Part shown: piece after piece, positions 7,237 to 19,700 of the stretch
Layout: each line of letters starts with the position of its first letter
Position numbering within the stretch: the stretch's first letter is position 1
DNA from: JAHEZL01 sp046074525
GTDB lineage: Bacteria; Bacteroidota; Bacteroidia; Flavobacteriales_C; GCA-002722245
Direction: 5' to 3'
DNA length: 64,000 nucleotides
NCBI GenBank assembly: GCA_046074525.1
Contig: JBJTOK010000012.1
Coordinates: 1 to 64,000, forward strand
Position numbers and translations under genes: made by a program
Notes under the pieces: generated by a model
Seen by the model: only the letters and a program-made list of their open reading frames with translations
Told to the model about the DNA's origin: nothing
Databases searched by the model: none

Positions 7237-10200
7237 ATGTTATTAAGGTATTTGTCCATATTGTTGATTGCAATATTTGGCTTTTTTTATGAAGCCACCG
7301 GACAATGTACACCTGTAATAGCCACTAATCCAGCCATTACGCAAGGTTGCGACGTCTTTACCGTTAAGTTTAATGATAATTCAGCCTGCATAATCCAGCA
7401 ACGTTTGTGGGTGTTTGGTGACGGTACAACTTCCTCAGTACAAAACCCTTCACATAGTTTTAGTGCCGGTTTATCGGGGGATACCACCTATAATGTTGAA
7501 TTAAAATTGCAGGATGTTTTGGGGGTTTGGCACAGTGCATCAAAGTTGGTGACTGTTTTTGCCAAGCCTAAGGTAAGTCTCAATACTTCAAAAACCACGG
7601 TTTGCGCCATTGTGGATTCAATTTTGTTCACCAATACTTCCTCTATGCCGGCAGGATACAGTGCTTCATGGGACTTTGGTGACGGATCGGCATTGTCGGC
7701 GCTGAATTCGGTATACCACAAATACAATACTCCGGGAATTTATGTTGCTAAACTTACGGTTACCAATACCAATGGCTGCAGCAAAACCACGCAGACCAAC
7801 ATCACAGTAAATGAAATTCCAAATCCCGACTTTAAGTTAAGTTCGGTAGTGGGCTGTAATCCAATGTCGGTTACTTTTACCAATACCACCATAACAGGGA
7901 CTTTTCCCATTTCGAGCTGGAGCTGGGATTTTGGTGGTATATCCACTTCAACTGTTCAGCAGCCAGCCGCTCCGGTAATATTTAATAATGCGGGCACTTT
8001 CCCTGTTAGTTTAACCGCCACCAATACTGCTGGTTGTGTGAATAAAACCATCAACAACGTTTTTGTGAACCCTACACCTACAGCCACATTTACACAGGGG
8101 GCAAAGGTGTGTAACCTCGATACTACGGAAGTTGTTTACACGGGTACAGGGAACTTAAGCGCCACGTACACCTGGGATTTTGATCACGCCCAATCTGCTT
8201 CAGGCGCAGGTCAGGGACCTTATCAGGTAAGCTGGAATACCAGCGGGAATAAAGTTGTGAAGCTGGATGTGGATCAGGCAGGATGCAAATCTTCTTATTC
8301 ACGGCCAATTTATGTTGCTCCCCTCCCTGTTGTTGAGTTATCCACAAATGATGTGAACGATTCTATTTGCGAGGAGCAACGGATTACTTTTACTGCTTTG
8401 CCCGATTCATTTGTGAGTTACCAGTTTTACAATCTGGGTAATTTGATGCAGGATTCCTATTCCAATTCCTTTTCCATCAGTACGCTCAATACTCCCAATC
8501 TGATAATTGTAACAGCAACCGATACGAACGGTTGCGCTTCTGTAGCAAGCAATTCCAAAAACGTTACCATTTTGCCTAGGCCATTGACAACATTAGTTTC
8601 CAGTCAAGATTCCATTTGTGCAGGTTCTCCGGTAACGTTTACCGCAACTCCGGGTTATGATGCCTACTTGTTTATGGATGAATTCGTGGAACTAACCGAC
8701 CAGTCTGCAAACGTCTTTAATACTTCCCTGCTTACTGAAAATGCATCAATCAGTGTTTCTGCCATCAATAACGGATGTGTGGGGCCACCAAGTAATATAG
8801 TAGATATAGCTGTTAAGGAACCGCTTAACACCCCGGAACTGAACTGTGGCTTATCAACCAATTCCAAAGTGACCTTTATCTGGGATACGGATCCTAAAAT
8901 GCTCTCTTATGAGATCAGCGTTAACTCGGCGCCTTTCGTGGCTACTTTTTTTGATAGTCAGTTTGAAGTGGGCGGACTCAATCCCGGGGATACAGTGAGG
9001 GCAAAAATTTATGGTATAGGTCCGCAACCCTGCGGCAATACTTTGGTTTCTGATGAGATTTTCTGTATTGCTAAACCTTGCGATAGTATTGATTTCACCA
9101 AGGATTTTAAAACATTTTATTGTCAGGGTGCGCCTGTTGATCTATCAATTAAAAATATTCACTCCCCATCCAGCCATTATGGTATTTCATGGGACAATGG
9201 ATTGTATGATAATAAAGCAACCTATTCTTTTTTCGCCAGTGTGGATCGTTCAGTGTTAGTTAGAGTTATTGATTCAACCCAATTGGCTTGTCCGGCAGTA
9301 GCTAAAACTATTTCAATCAAGATCCGATCCAATCCATCAATAGATCTGCAGCCTGAAAAGTTTAATGTTTGTCAGTTTGATCCTATGATTGTTAGTTCAG
9401 GAATTCCTGGCTATGATAGTTATAAGTTCTATGTAAATGATACATTAAAGCAGGATTCTTCATATCATAAATTATCCACCACCAATGTTTATCCAGGTTT
9501 AAATGTGGTGCGTGTGAAAGTGAGTAATCGGGGTTGTGAGGCATCGGATACAGTGGATGTGAATGTTGTAAAAAAGATAACTCCTGTTTTTACTCCCTTA
9601 AGCGATAGTGTTTGTAAGGGATCAGTGATGACCTACAATGTAGGAGGGGGATTTGATTATTACAAATTCAACAGAACCGGATTTTCACGTGTGCTCCGGG
9701 ATTCAACATTAAATTATTATTCATCGGCAATTGAGAATAGAGTGACAGTTGTGGCGACAGATGCATTTGGTTGTAAATCATATCCGGCGTCGGCACAGGT
9801 AGTACAGAAAGCTTTGCCGGTGGTGAGCTTTAAATCTTTGCCTGCTGCCGATTCACTTTGCTCGGGCGACACCATTTCCCTTGTGTTTGCTCCTTCAAAT
9901 TATGTGAGGTATGAATTTTGGGACAATTATTATCTCGAGCAAAATTCAAGTTCAAATATTTATCAGGTATCGGATATAGAAAATAATCATGCTTACTATG
10001 GAAGAGCTTTCAACAATGGTTGCTACAGCCGATATACTGATTCCCTTTATTTTAAGGTGCGTGAAAAACTTCCCCAGCCGGTAGCCAACTGCGGGTTAAC
10101 AGGTAGTGGGCAAATGCAGTTCACCTGGGATGCCATCGCAAGTTCAAAGGGATATACAGTAAGCGTAAATGGTACAGCATTCAAAACACCGTCAACAGGG

Positions 10201-12813
10201 AATTTCGGTTTGTCGCACATTGTTAGTGGATTGAATCCTCTCGATACGGTTTGTTTAAAAGTAATAGCAAAGGGGAATGAACCCTGCGGTAATAGCATAG
10301 CCTCCCTGTCGGCATGCTGCGTGATGCCTTGTGCGCCGGTAACCTTTAGCCAGAGCATGACTGAGAAATATTTTTGTAAAGGAGAGGCAGTGTCGCTGTC
10401 GATAGCAAATATTTCCAGTCCGTCAGGCAGGTATTTAATTTCCTGGAATGGAGGTGTGGGAGGTAATATTAAAAGACAGGATTTTGTTGCGCTGAAGGAT
10501 ACCGTTGTTACTGTTGCTGTGTGGGATACTACTCAGGTGGAGTGTACACCTACAATTAAGTATTTCACTATTCATGTAACGCCTCCACCTACAGTGACTT
10601 TGCAGGGGCAAAACGATTTTTGCTCTAATGAATCCATAGTACTTAAAGCTGTTCCGGAGTATTACGACAATTATCAATTCTACGACCGCTTTCTTCCGAT
10701 TGCAAGCGGAATGAGTCCAACTCAAATTGATCAGAATATTCAGGATGGCCATTTCTATACGGTGGTGAGTACTTATAAAGGATGCAAGGATACAAGTGAT
10801 CGCCACTATATACATGTGCATCAGCAACCAGAAATCCCTGATGTGTTTTGCGGCACGACTACAACTTCATCGATAGAGTTCCGATGGGATTCGGTACCAA
10901 TGGCCGCAGGTTATGAAATCAGTGTAAACGGTTTTCCTTTTCAAACAGCAAGTTCAGGGATCACGGGATTGCTGCATTTTAAAAACGGCTTGTCTGATGG
11001 TGATTCCCTGAATGCGGTAGTGAGAGCTATAGGAAATACGCCCTGTCAATACAGTGAACTTTCTAAAAGGGTGACCTGCTACGCGAAGAACTGCGGGTTG
11101 ATCGGTTATAAAAAAACAGCTGATCAAAAAATTTGTGGTGGCGATCAGGTTAATCTGTCCGTCAGCGGATTAAATACACCAAGTGCGAAGTATGCCATAT
11201 CGTGGAATGGGGGACTGACTTATGCGAAGATTCCTACCTATTCCAACAAGATTTATAGCGATTCAACGATCAGTATAGTGGTAATCGACTCCACGCAGCT
11301 ATCTTGTCCGGCAAATAAAAAGGATATCGTGATTAACGTGCAGCCAATTCCTTCGCTTAATCTTGTAAGTAATGTGGGTAGTGATTCAGTATGCCAGGGT
11401 GAGCCCTTGCAATTGCAATCCGACGTAATTGGTTATGATGGTTATAAATTTTTTATCGATGATGTGCTGGTTCAGGATTCTTTGTTTTATGCCTATTCTA
11501 CTTCAACGCTAAGTGTAGGGAATCATGAAATTAAGGTGAATAGCTCCTATAATACCTGTTATTTCTTATCCGATAGCACGATATTCAATGTAGTGTCATT
11601 CCCTCAGCTGTCGATGTCGAGTTCTGATGCCAATGACTCCATATGTGCGGGTAGCCAGGTTACTTTTAAAGGATCGAAAGGCTTTGAGAATTATCGGTTT
11701 TTTGTGAATGGTGTATTGCAGCAAAATAGTGCCGATTCTTTGTATTTCCCTTCATCCCTGCAAGATGGCGATGAGGTTTATTGCGTGGCTACAAACCGTA
11801 ATTTGTGTTCACGTTATTCGGATACTATACTCAATACGGTAGTGCCAGTGCCTTCATTTACCTTACAAAGTACCGACAATACGATTTGCAATCATGATAC
11901 TTTGGCGTTCAGCGTTTCTCCATCTTCCGATTGGCTTGTTATATATAATCATGGCGACAGTCTTGCTAAAGTAAGTGGATCTTTTTTCAGTATTGATACT
12001 TTGGAAAGCAGCGACCTGATTTTGGTATTGGGTAGTTTGAAAGGCTGTGTTGATACTTCCAATGCAGTGCAAACTGCTGTGGAGTACACTCCAACAGCAT
12101 CAGTAAATAAAGATTCACTTTCGGTTTGTATCGGAGATAAAGTAAAACTTTCGGTGACAGGTGGTGTATCGTATTTGTGGAGCAATGGTTCAACAGATTC
12201 TTCTGCCGTATATTTTCCTGTTAGTACTTCCTTTATTTGGGCCAGCGCTGCAACAGGCAATTGTACAAGCAGGAAAGATTCGGTTTACATTTTTGTTGAT
12301 GAAGTTGTACCTGTTGCCGATGCAGGAAGTGATGTGCAGATTTGTCGCTACGACAGCATTCAGTTGTTTGCACAGGGAGGAACAAATTATCGCTGGTTAA
12401 CTGCCGATAGCATAAGTAATGCATTGATTGCCGATCCTTTTGTTCATCCGACAACACCAACAAAATACTTTGTTGAGGTAAGCAACAGTGTATGTCGTGA
12501 TACTGCTGAAGTGTTTGTAAACGTTGATAAATGCCTGGTCGATCTGGACGATAAAATCATTGAAATTTTTACGCCAAACGAAGATGGTAAAAATGATTTT
12601 TTTGTGATTGATGATATCGATTATTTCACCAAGAATACTTTAACAGTATATAACCGCTGGTCGAATGTGGTGTACACTTCCTCCCCTTACAATAATGAAT
12701 GGGAGGGCACTAACAATGAGGGGGCTAATTTACCAGATGGGACATATTTTATTGTATTAGATTTGGGTAATGGCCGACCAGCTTATACCGGATTTGTGAT
12801 GATTCAAAGATAA
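7237..12813 (+). CDS. Giant secreted PKD/Ig-like adhesin with T9SS type B C-terminal domain
   Basis: 1858 residues. Signal peptide (about 1-23, ending 'ATGQ'). Residues 30-360 hold PKD-like domains ('WVFGDGT', 'WDFGDGS', 'WDFGG'). From 370 on there are about nine Ig-like units marked by 'DSICxGxxVTF' and 'GYDxYxF' motifs, interleaved with three copies of a longer Cys-containing fibronectin-like module starting near 528, 943 and 1197. The C-terminus (from about 1775) is a gliding-motility-associated domain ('IFTPNEDGKNDFF', 'YNRW', 'WEG', 'LPDGTYFI'), the signal for T9SS export and surface anchoring. Probably a large surface adhesin. Its stop overlaps the PorP/SprF start by one base. Confidence 0.92.
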   Translation: MLLRYLSILLIAIFGFFYEATGQCTPVIATNPAITQGCDVFTVKFNDNSACIIQQRLWVFGDGTTSSVQNPSHSFSAGLSGDTTYNVELKLQDVLGVWHSASKLVTVFAKPKVSLNTSKTTVCAIVDSILFTNTSSMPAGYSASWDFGDGSALSALNSVYHKYNTPGIYVAKLTVTNTNGCSKTTQTNITVNEIPNPDFKLSSVVGCNPMSVTFTNTTITGTFPISSWSWDFGGISTSTVQQPAAPVIFNNAGTFPVSLTATNTAGCVNKTINNVFVNPTPTATFTQGAKVCNLDTTEVVYTGTGNLSATYTWDFDHAQSASGAGQGPYQVSWNTSGNKVVKLDVDQAGCKSSYSRPIYVAPLPVVELSTNDVNDSICEEQRITFTALPDSFVSYQFYNLGNLMQDSYSNSFSISTLNTPNLIIVTATDTNGCASVASNSKNVTILPRPLTTLVSSQDSICAGSPVTFTATPGYDAYLFMDEFVELTDQSANVFNTSLLTENASISVSAINNGCVGPPSNIVDIAVKEPLNTPELNCGLSTNSKVTFIWDTDPKMLSYEISVNSAPFVATFFDSQFEVGGLNPGDTVRAKIYGIGPQPCGNTLVSDEIFCIAKPCDSIDFTKDFKTFYCQGAPVDLSIKNIHSPSSHYGISWDNGLYDNKATYSFFASVDRSVLVRVIDSTQLACPAVAKTISIKIRSNPSIDLQPEKFNVCQFDPMIVSSGIPGYDSYKFYVNDTLKQDSSYHKLSTTNVYPGLNVVRVKVSNRGCEASDTVDVNVVKKITPVFTPLSDSVCKGSVMTYNVGGGFDYYKFNRTGFSRVLRDSTLNYYSSAIENRVTVVATDAFGCKSYPASAQVVQKALPVVSFKSLPAADSLCSGDTISLVFAPSNYVRYEFWDNYYLEQNSSSNIYQVSDIENNHAYYGRAFNNGCYSRYTDSLYFKVREKLPQPVANCGLTGSGQMQFTWDAIASSKGYTVSVNGTAFKTPSTGNFGLSHIVSGLNPLDTVCLKVIAKGNEPCGNSIASLSACCVMPCAPVTFSQSMTEKYFCKGEAVSLSIANISSPSGRYLISWNGGVGGNIKRQDFVALKDTVVTVAVWDTTQVECTPTIKYFTIHVTPPPTVTLQGQNDFCSNESIVLKAVPEYYDNYQFYDRFLPIASGMSPTQIDQNIQDGHFYTVVSTYKGCKDTSDRHYIHVHQQPEIPDVFCGTTTTSSIEFRWDSVPMAAGYEISVNGFPFQTASSGITGLLHFKNGLSDGDSLNAVVRAIGNTPCQYSELSKRVTCYAKNCGLIGYKKTADQKICGGDQVNLSVSGLNTPSAKYAISWNGGLTYAKIPTYSNKIYSDSTISIVVIDSTQLSCPANKKDIVINVQPIPSLNLVSNVGSDSVCQGEPLQLQSDVIGYDGYKFFIDDVLVQDSLFYAYSTSTLSVGNHEIKVNSSYNTCYFLSDSTIFNVVSFPQLSMSSSDANDSICAGSQVTFKGSKGFENYRFFVNGVLQQNSADSLYFPSSLQDGDEVYCVATNRNLCSRYSDTILNTVVPVPSFTLQSTDNTICNHDTLAFSVSPSSDWLVIYNHGDSLAKVSGSFFSIDTLESSDLILVLGSLKGCVDTSNAVQTAVEYTPTASVNKDSLSVCIGDKVKLSVTGGVSYLWSNGSTDSSAVYFPVSTSFIWASAATGNCTSRKDSVYIFVDEVVPVADAGSDVQICRYDSIQLFAQGGTNYRWLTADSISNALIADPFVHPTTPTKYFVEVSNSVCRDTAEVFVNVDKCLVDLDDKIIEIFTPNEDGKNDFFVIDDIDYFTKNTLTVYNRWSNVVYTSSPYNNEWEGTNNEGANLPDGTYFIVLDLGNGRPAYTGFVMIQR

Positions 12814-13745
12814 TGAGCAGAAGAATAATACATATTGTTTTCTTTTTAGCGCTTGCCTTCAGCAGCTACGCTCAGCAATTGCCATTGTATAGTCAGTACA
12901 CTTTTAATCGCTTTTCATTTAATCCGGCTTATGCCGGCAATAAAAACCGCTTGGAAGCCGTCCTCAACCATCGTAATCACTTATTGAATTTTCCAGGTGC
13001 GCCCACCACTCAGTTATTTACTGTTACTGCGCCATGGCAGGCGAAATACATGGGATTTGGTTTGAGGGTTATGAACGATAATATTGGTGTTACCAATCAC
13101 CTGTCGGTAAATGCTGCTGCGAATTATTTTATTGGTTTTGGAGAAGGTCGCCTTGCTATGGGACTTGAACTTGGTATTGACCAATATTCAGTGAAATGGA
13201 ATGAGCTCGAAGGTCATGATGTTTCCGATCAGGCTATGCCACCAGGCCCAAATTCAATTATTGTTCCTAATGGTGCTTTTGGATTGTTTTATACTTCTGA
13301 AAATTTTTATGCCGGATATTCTATTCAGAATATGGTGGCTTCTCGTTTGGATTTTACTGATTATGGCAACTCCTCTGTTGCCAAGCAGTACATGCATCAT
13401 TATGTCAATATCGGAGGGGTAAAGTCGCTGGGTGATAAACTACAGTTGGAACCATACATCCTGGTAAAAGCAGTTTACGCCGCTCCATGGCAAATGGACC
13501 TGGGATCATACCTGGTGTATAAAAATGCTTATGGTGCAGGAGTTACTTACCGAACAGGTGATGCTCTGGTATTCAGTGCAAAAATTGAATTGTTTGACCA
13601 GGTATACCTAGGCTATGCTTACGAAGCAAGGATAAATGCCTTAAGTCAGTATAGCAGCTCATCACATGAGTTTATGCTGGGTTACTACTATAAGTTGCTC
13701 GAACCTGCAAGAAAGAAAATCATTCATCCCCGCTATTATTTCTGA
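12813..13745 (+). CDS. PorP/SprF-family type IX secretion membrane protein
   Basis: 310 residues with signal peptide (about 1-20). The mature start 'QQLPLYSQYTFNRFSFNPAYAG' region is the family hallmark (key residues LPLYSQY and NPAYAG). The rest is an outer-membrane beta-barrel. In Flavobacterium johnsoniae SprF is needed for secretion and attachment of the giant adhesin SprB; here it is translationally coupled on both sides, to the giant adhesin (TAATG overlap) and to the OmpA protein (TGATG overlap). It is therefore the likely dedicated anchor or export partner of the upstream protein. Confidence 0.93.
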   Translation: MSRRIIHIVFFLALAFSSYAQQLPLYSQYTFNRFSFNPAYAGNKNRLEAVLNHRNHLLNFPGAPTTQLFTVTAPWQAKYMGFGLRVMNDNIGVTNHLSVNAAANYFIGFGEGRLAMGLELGIDQYSVKWNELEGHDVSDQAMPPGPNSIIVPNGAFGLFYTSENFYAGYSIQNMVASRLDFTDYGNSSVAKQYMHHYVNIGGVKSLGDKLQLEPYILVKAVYAAPWQMDLGSYLVYKNAYGAGVTYRTGDALVFSAKIELFDQVYLGYAYEARINALSQYSSSSHEFMLGYYYKLLEPARKKIIHPRYYF

Positions 13746-16700
13746 TGAAAAGGAAAGTAAACATAGTGCTTCTTCTGCTTGTGGCTTTGCTGGCACCACA
13801 ATTTCTTTTGGCACAACGAAATCTTGAGAAAGGGAAACAATACTTTGATTTGAATCAATACCAAAAAGCAATCCCTTATTTTATTAAGGAATCAAATAGC
13901 GATGATATGGGGGTTCGGAAAGAAGCGACATTGAAGCTCGCTGACTGTTATCGTTTGCTGGGAGATTTTGAAAATGCCGAAAAAATTTACAAAAAATATA
14001 TCGCGAAAGGGGGAGGTAAAGATGCCATATTACAATATGGTTTGGCACTGAAGGCGGCGGCAAAATACAAAGAAGCCAAACAGGAGTTTTTGCGTTATTC
14101 AAAACTTGCCCCTGAAGATCCGCGCGGATTAATGTATGCCAGGTCCTGTGATTTCGCGCAGCGAATGCTTGATGCTGAGCCCGAATATGAAGTGCGTGAA
14201 ATGAAAGCACTCAATACAAAAAATGCAGATATTTCCCCCATCTATTACAAAAACGGAATTCTTTTTTCTTCTCAGCGTGAAGGAGGAAAAAAGCCATTCC
14301 TGAATTTTGAAGGTGGTTCCGGTGAAGTGATGCTGGATTTGTACTTCATGGAATTTGATGGAAAGGAACAATCATTGGGCAATAAGATTTACTTTTTCCC
14401 CAGTCTTAACACCAACGAACATGAAGGACCGGCCTGCTTCACCGCTGATGGCACTGAAATTTATTTTACCCGAACCGTGGATGGCGACCGTTTGAATAAA
14501 AGTGATAAAGTGGTGACCAATACCTTACAGGTTTTTCACTCGCAATTGCAAAAAGATTCAACCTGGTCGGTCCCGGAGAGTGCTTTTCCTTTTAACAGCA
14601 TTGAGTATTCTGTTTTGCATCCATGGATCAGTGAGGATAAAAAGCGGATTTTCTTCGCCTCAAATATGCCTGGTGGAATCGGTGGAACAGATATCTATAC
14701 TTGCTACCTCCTGAAAAATGGACAATGGAGTAAACCCTATAATTTGGGCCCCGAAGTGAATTCCACTGAGAATGAATTGTATCCTTTTTACGACAATGAT
14801 GGTCACCTTTATTTCTCCTCCAACGGTCATCCCGGAATGGGGAAGCTGGATATTTTCCGCTCAACCTATGATTCGTTGTATGGTTGGTCATTCGTAGAAA
14901 ATATGAAGGTTCCTGTTAATTCCATTGGTGATGATATTTGTTATGTGGAAAGCCGGGAGTCGGGAAGAGGAATGCTGGTGTCCGACCGGATCAATGGAAC
15001 AGGGGGTGATGATTTGTACACTTTCACAAAAAAAATGCCCATTGCTGTGGAGCTGGTGAATGACATGCTGCGCATTAAAAACACCAATGCTTACGATGCT
15101 TTGAACTATACCGTAAAAGTAGAGGGCGAAAAAAGTTCTCAGCCTCTGGAGGAGCAGGACGGCTATTTTGTTTTCCAACCCGAATCAGGAAAAAGCTATG
15201 TGATTACAGCAAGAAAAGAAGGTTTTATGTACAACTCTTTCACTTTTTCTATGGAGCGCAATGCTGATGGAAGCAGGGAAGTACACATGCAGCCAAAAAT
15301 GTTTGATGTTGAGCTTACGGGATTTGTTGGTGTGCTTCCTGATAATGAGTCCATCGACACCACGCTTGCAGAGGAAGCCAGAGGGGCTTCGTTTTTTGCC
15401 AAAGTCAAAAATAAAATTCTTCCATTGCCGGTAGTATATACTGAATACCCTCTGAAGAAATTGTTTGAAGAAAAGTCGACTGCTGATTCCAGAAAGAAAG
15501 GTTATGCAGGTATTAAAGCGAACCACTTTATTGATGATGAATTTGCCGAACAATTAAAAACTGATCGCAACGGACAATTTTATTTTGATGTTGTTGCAGG
15601 ACAAAAAAATTCAATTCAGATTGATGCAGTACCCGACGGTTATAAACCGGTTGGAAAAGACGAGTTGGCGGAACCTGAGAAGAAGGAAAATATTATTGAT
15701 AGCATGCAAAATGAAGGAAGTAACAAAGAGCTTGCAAAGGAGGAGCTGCCTGAGAAAATTGATGCCAGCGAAAAGTTGTCATCAGTAGATAGTGCCGGTA
15801 CTAATTCAAAGAAAGAAAGTCTGACTGATAAATCCCAGGAGAAAAGCGTATCTAAAGATGTCATTCAGGACATTGCATCAAAATCAAATATTGAACTTGG
15901 CTGGAAAAAAGATGGTGATGTAATTGAATCCTCCTTCGTTGCTGTGGCAAACGGACAAGTACTGAAAAATACTTCATTCATACTTAAAGATGAAGACAAG
16001 GTAATTGGCGAAGTACGTTCTGATAGCAATGGAATTGTAACCCTGAAGAATTTATCTCCTGATCAGGTTTATAGTTTACAGCCTACCAACAGTCCTCAAT
16101 CAAAACCGTTGAGCTTTAGTCCGATGCAGGAGCTGCAAAAACAGGACAAGCAGTTGTCGATGAATGTTCCTGCGGGTACTGAAAAAGATCAGGTAGCGGC
16201 GTCTAATAATACTGCCGGTACTTCAAATCAAGTTAATGGTCAAGAGAAAGTAGAGCCAACAAAAGCAGATGTTTCTGCGGTTGCGGGCTCAAAATCAACT
16301 GCCGGGTTGGGCTGGAGGAAAGATGGTAATGTAATCCAATCTTCCTTTGTTGCGATGGCAAACGGACAAGTACTGAAAAATACTTCATTCATACTTAAAG
16401 ATGAAGACAAGGTAATTGGCGAAGTACGTTCTGATAGCAATGGAATCGTAACCCTGAAGAATTTATCTCCTGATCAGGTTTATAGTTTACAGCCTACCAA
16501 CAGTCCTCAATCAAAACCGTTGAGCTTTAGTCCGATGCAGGAGCTGCAAAAACAGGACAAGCAGTTAGCGATGAATGTTCCTGCTGGGAAGGTAATTATT
16601 AGCGGTAAAGACCTCGTATATGATAAAGTTGAAGTAAAAGAGATTGAAGTAAAAATACCAGAAGAAAATTCTGCTCAAGTTGTGCAAGGCGGGACTGACG

Positions 16701-19700
16701 GTGCCAGTAAGCAAGAGGTGGTGCAGGAATATGTAGAGGGTACAATCAACATCCGTAAAGGAGCACAATTGGCGGTGAATACAAAGATTCGTTTTGTTGC
16801 TTCGGACGGGCAGGTAATTGAGTACACAACCGACGGAGTTGGAGATGTGGACGTGAGACTGCGTAAGAATGAAAAATACACTGTGGAATTCCCGGGGGAT
16901 CAGGCATTCAATAAAATTGCTTTTGCTGCGGGAGATGCTGCGGCGATGAATGCACCATTGGTTTTCTCTAAAAAAGACAATCAAGTAGCAACAGGGAATA
17001 CTTCCCCAGATCAGGGGAATCAGATAAGCAGGGATGCTAACAATAATAATGCGTCATTAATTAATGGAGGTAATACGCAATTAGAAACAATTGCCGATCC
17101 GTCGGTTAAAAAACAATCAGGACTTACTGTTTCCGGACAAGTGTTGAGTGGTGTTTTGGAAATCATGAAAGGCAATCAACTGGCCGCGAATACTAAGGTT
17201 ACCTTTATTCCAGCCCAGGGTCAGCCTGTCACATACACCACAGATGCCCAAGGGAAAATTTCGGTGAACCTGGATAAGCGCCAGAAATATACTGTCCGTT
17301 TTCCAGGAGATTCGTCGTATGTGCAAAACAATTTTATTCCTTCTGAACTGATTGGGGAAAATATTCCTGTCATTCTTTCTCCTGTTTCAGGCGCTTCAGG
17401 AAAGTTGCATTATTCACTCGTGAATGATTCAAGAGAAGTGATGGGGGGTAAACATTTCCTGATTTTTGATAAAGGAACAGTTACTTCGCTTTTGAAAACC
17501 GACGCCAAAGGAAAATTGCCTCGTGGCATCTCTTTCAGTTCTAAAGCAAAATTGGCTTTGCAGGTGGACGGATTGATATATGTGCAGCTGGTTTCAAGCA
17601 TGCTTGTCAATGACAGTATTTTGGTTTTCCGTACGGATAAAAATTTGAAGGATGAAGTTCTTCCGGATAAGGAAAAACAGCTCTTGCTTAATGAGTATAT
17701 GGAAGATCTTGCTTTGCAAACCAAGGTTGACCCAACGCAAACCAAGGTGGTGGTTCGTATAGTGAATCAGGAAATAATTGCCTCAAAGCTTACTTTGAAA
17801 GAAGGCACTGTTGTAATTAAGCAATTGCCGATTGTGAACAATATGATTGGCTTTGGTGTGATTAAAGACAAGAAGTATGGTATTGCTATTAATGCCGAAA
17901 ATTATGAGCCTTATTCTTACTCATTCGAACCAAATTCGGAACTGAAAGGCGGAGTAATTGTGATTAAAGCGGCCTTGAAACCGTTGGTAAAGGAGCAGGT
18001 GAAAGCGAAAAAAATAATGCCTGTTGACAGCGCTGTTGTTGTACAAAACCAAATAGCTAATCAAAAATCGGAAGAGAAGAAAGAGCTTACAGGCCTTGAA
18101 AGTGCGAAAAGTCAGCTGAGCAATGAAGTAAAATCCAATACCGATACAACAGCGAAAACCCAATCAAGTGGAGAGTCGAAAATGGATGTGAAGACTGCAG
18201 CTGTAAATGAAATCTCACAAGAGCAAAAAGTAGCAGCTAGCGAAGTGCAAGCTGGTCGGGGGAATGTTGTTGGGTCAGACATGAATCAGCAAACAAAGGA
18301 GAATGCAGTCAACGGTGCGGTTTCTTCTGAAATAAAGGAAGAAGGTAATGCCACCGCAGGGATTTCAACAATAAGAAAAGGTCTTGTTACAAATGGTGAA
18401 AAGATTTCGGGCACAGTGCAGCTCAGAAATGCGAACGGACCTTTGGCCAATACCAAAGTGGTATTTACGCCTGTGGGAGGTGGTAAGGCCGTTGAGTTGA
18501 TAAGTGATGCAAATGGTAATGTACAGGTTGATCTGAAAAATGGAGAAATGTATACCATGAGTTTTCCGCAAAATACGCAATTGGCAGCGAGCACTTTTGT
18601 TCCTAGTTTATATAAAGCCAATAATCCAACCTGCACAATTAACAGCAAGCTGAGTGGTGTTTCGCAAAGCTCAAAGATGCGCTACAATCTCATTTACTCC
18701 AATAAAACGCCTGTGGCAAACAAACGGTATATTATTGTGGATAACGGTCAGTTTGGGGAACTCCAGAAAAGTGATGCTAAAGGAAAAATGCCAAAAGATT
18801 TTTCTTTTGGTCCGAAAGCGAAAATTATTTTACAGGACAAGGGTGTTCTTTACGTAAAAGTACTTTCATCGATTTTGAGTTCTGATAGTATCCTCACTTT
18901 GAACCTGGGGGAGAACTCAAAGGCAGGACAGGAAGTGCCTGAAGAATTGTCGGCCTTATTACTCAATGATTACGCTGAAGAAGTGGTTGGGGAAACCAAG
19001 CTGACTCCCGGACAAACAAAAGTATTGGTGCGCATAATGAATCAGGAGATTATTCCTTCAAAACTCATTCTTAAAGAAGCCGGACTAATTAAGAAGGAGT
19101 TGCCTGTGGTGAATAACATGGTTGGTTTTGGCGCGATGAAAGACATTCAATATGAAGTAATCATTAAAGCTGAAAACTATAAGGAATATCACTATGCCTT
19201 TGAACCTAAAGCTGAGTTGAAAGGAGCCACTATCGTGATTAAAGCTAACCTTCAACCTGTGATTAAAGAGGTTGCGAAAGTAAAGAAAACAATGCCGGTT
19301 GACTCTTCTGCTAAAAATATTAATACCCAGGATGCAGCAGGGGAAAAAATGGTTGTTGATGGTGTGGTTCAGGAAGCCAAATCGGATGCGCCTCGTACCA
19401 TTATTAATGCTGAAAGAAAAGCTGATGCTTTGGGTTGGAAAGAGATTGCCGGTCAGAAAATTTCGGCACGAGTTATTGTTGCAGGTGTTGCTTCTGATAA
19501 TAAAGTGCAGTCCTTTATCCTCACCGATGAGCAAGGAAAAACAACTAATGTTCAGTCGGATTCCAATGGTATGATTTCGCTCAATGGACTGGATCCTCAA
19601 GCTATTTATACACTGTCGTCGCAAGACAATAAGAACGTTGAGCCTCTTGCTTTTAATGCGGATCAGGAGATGAAGAAGAATTCATCACAATTACTTTTTA

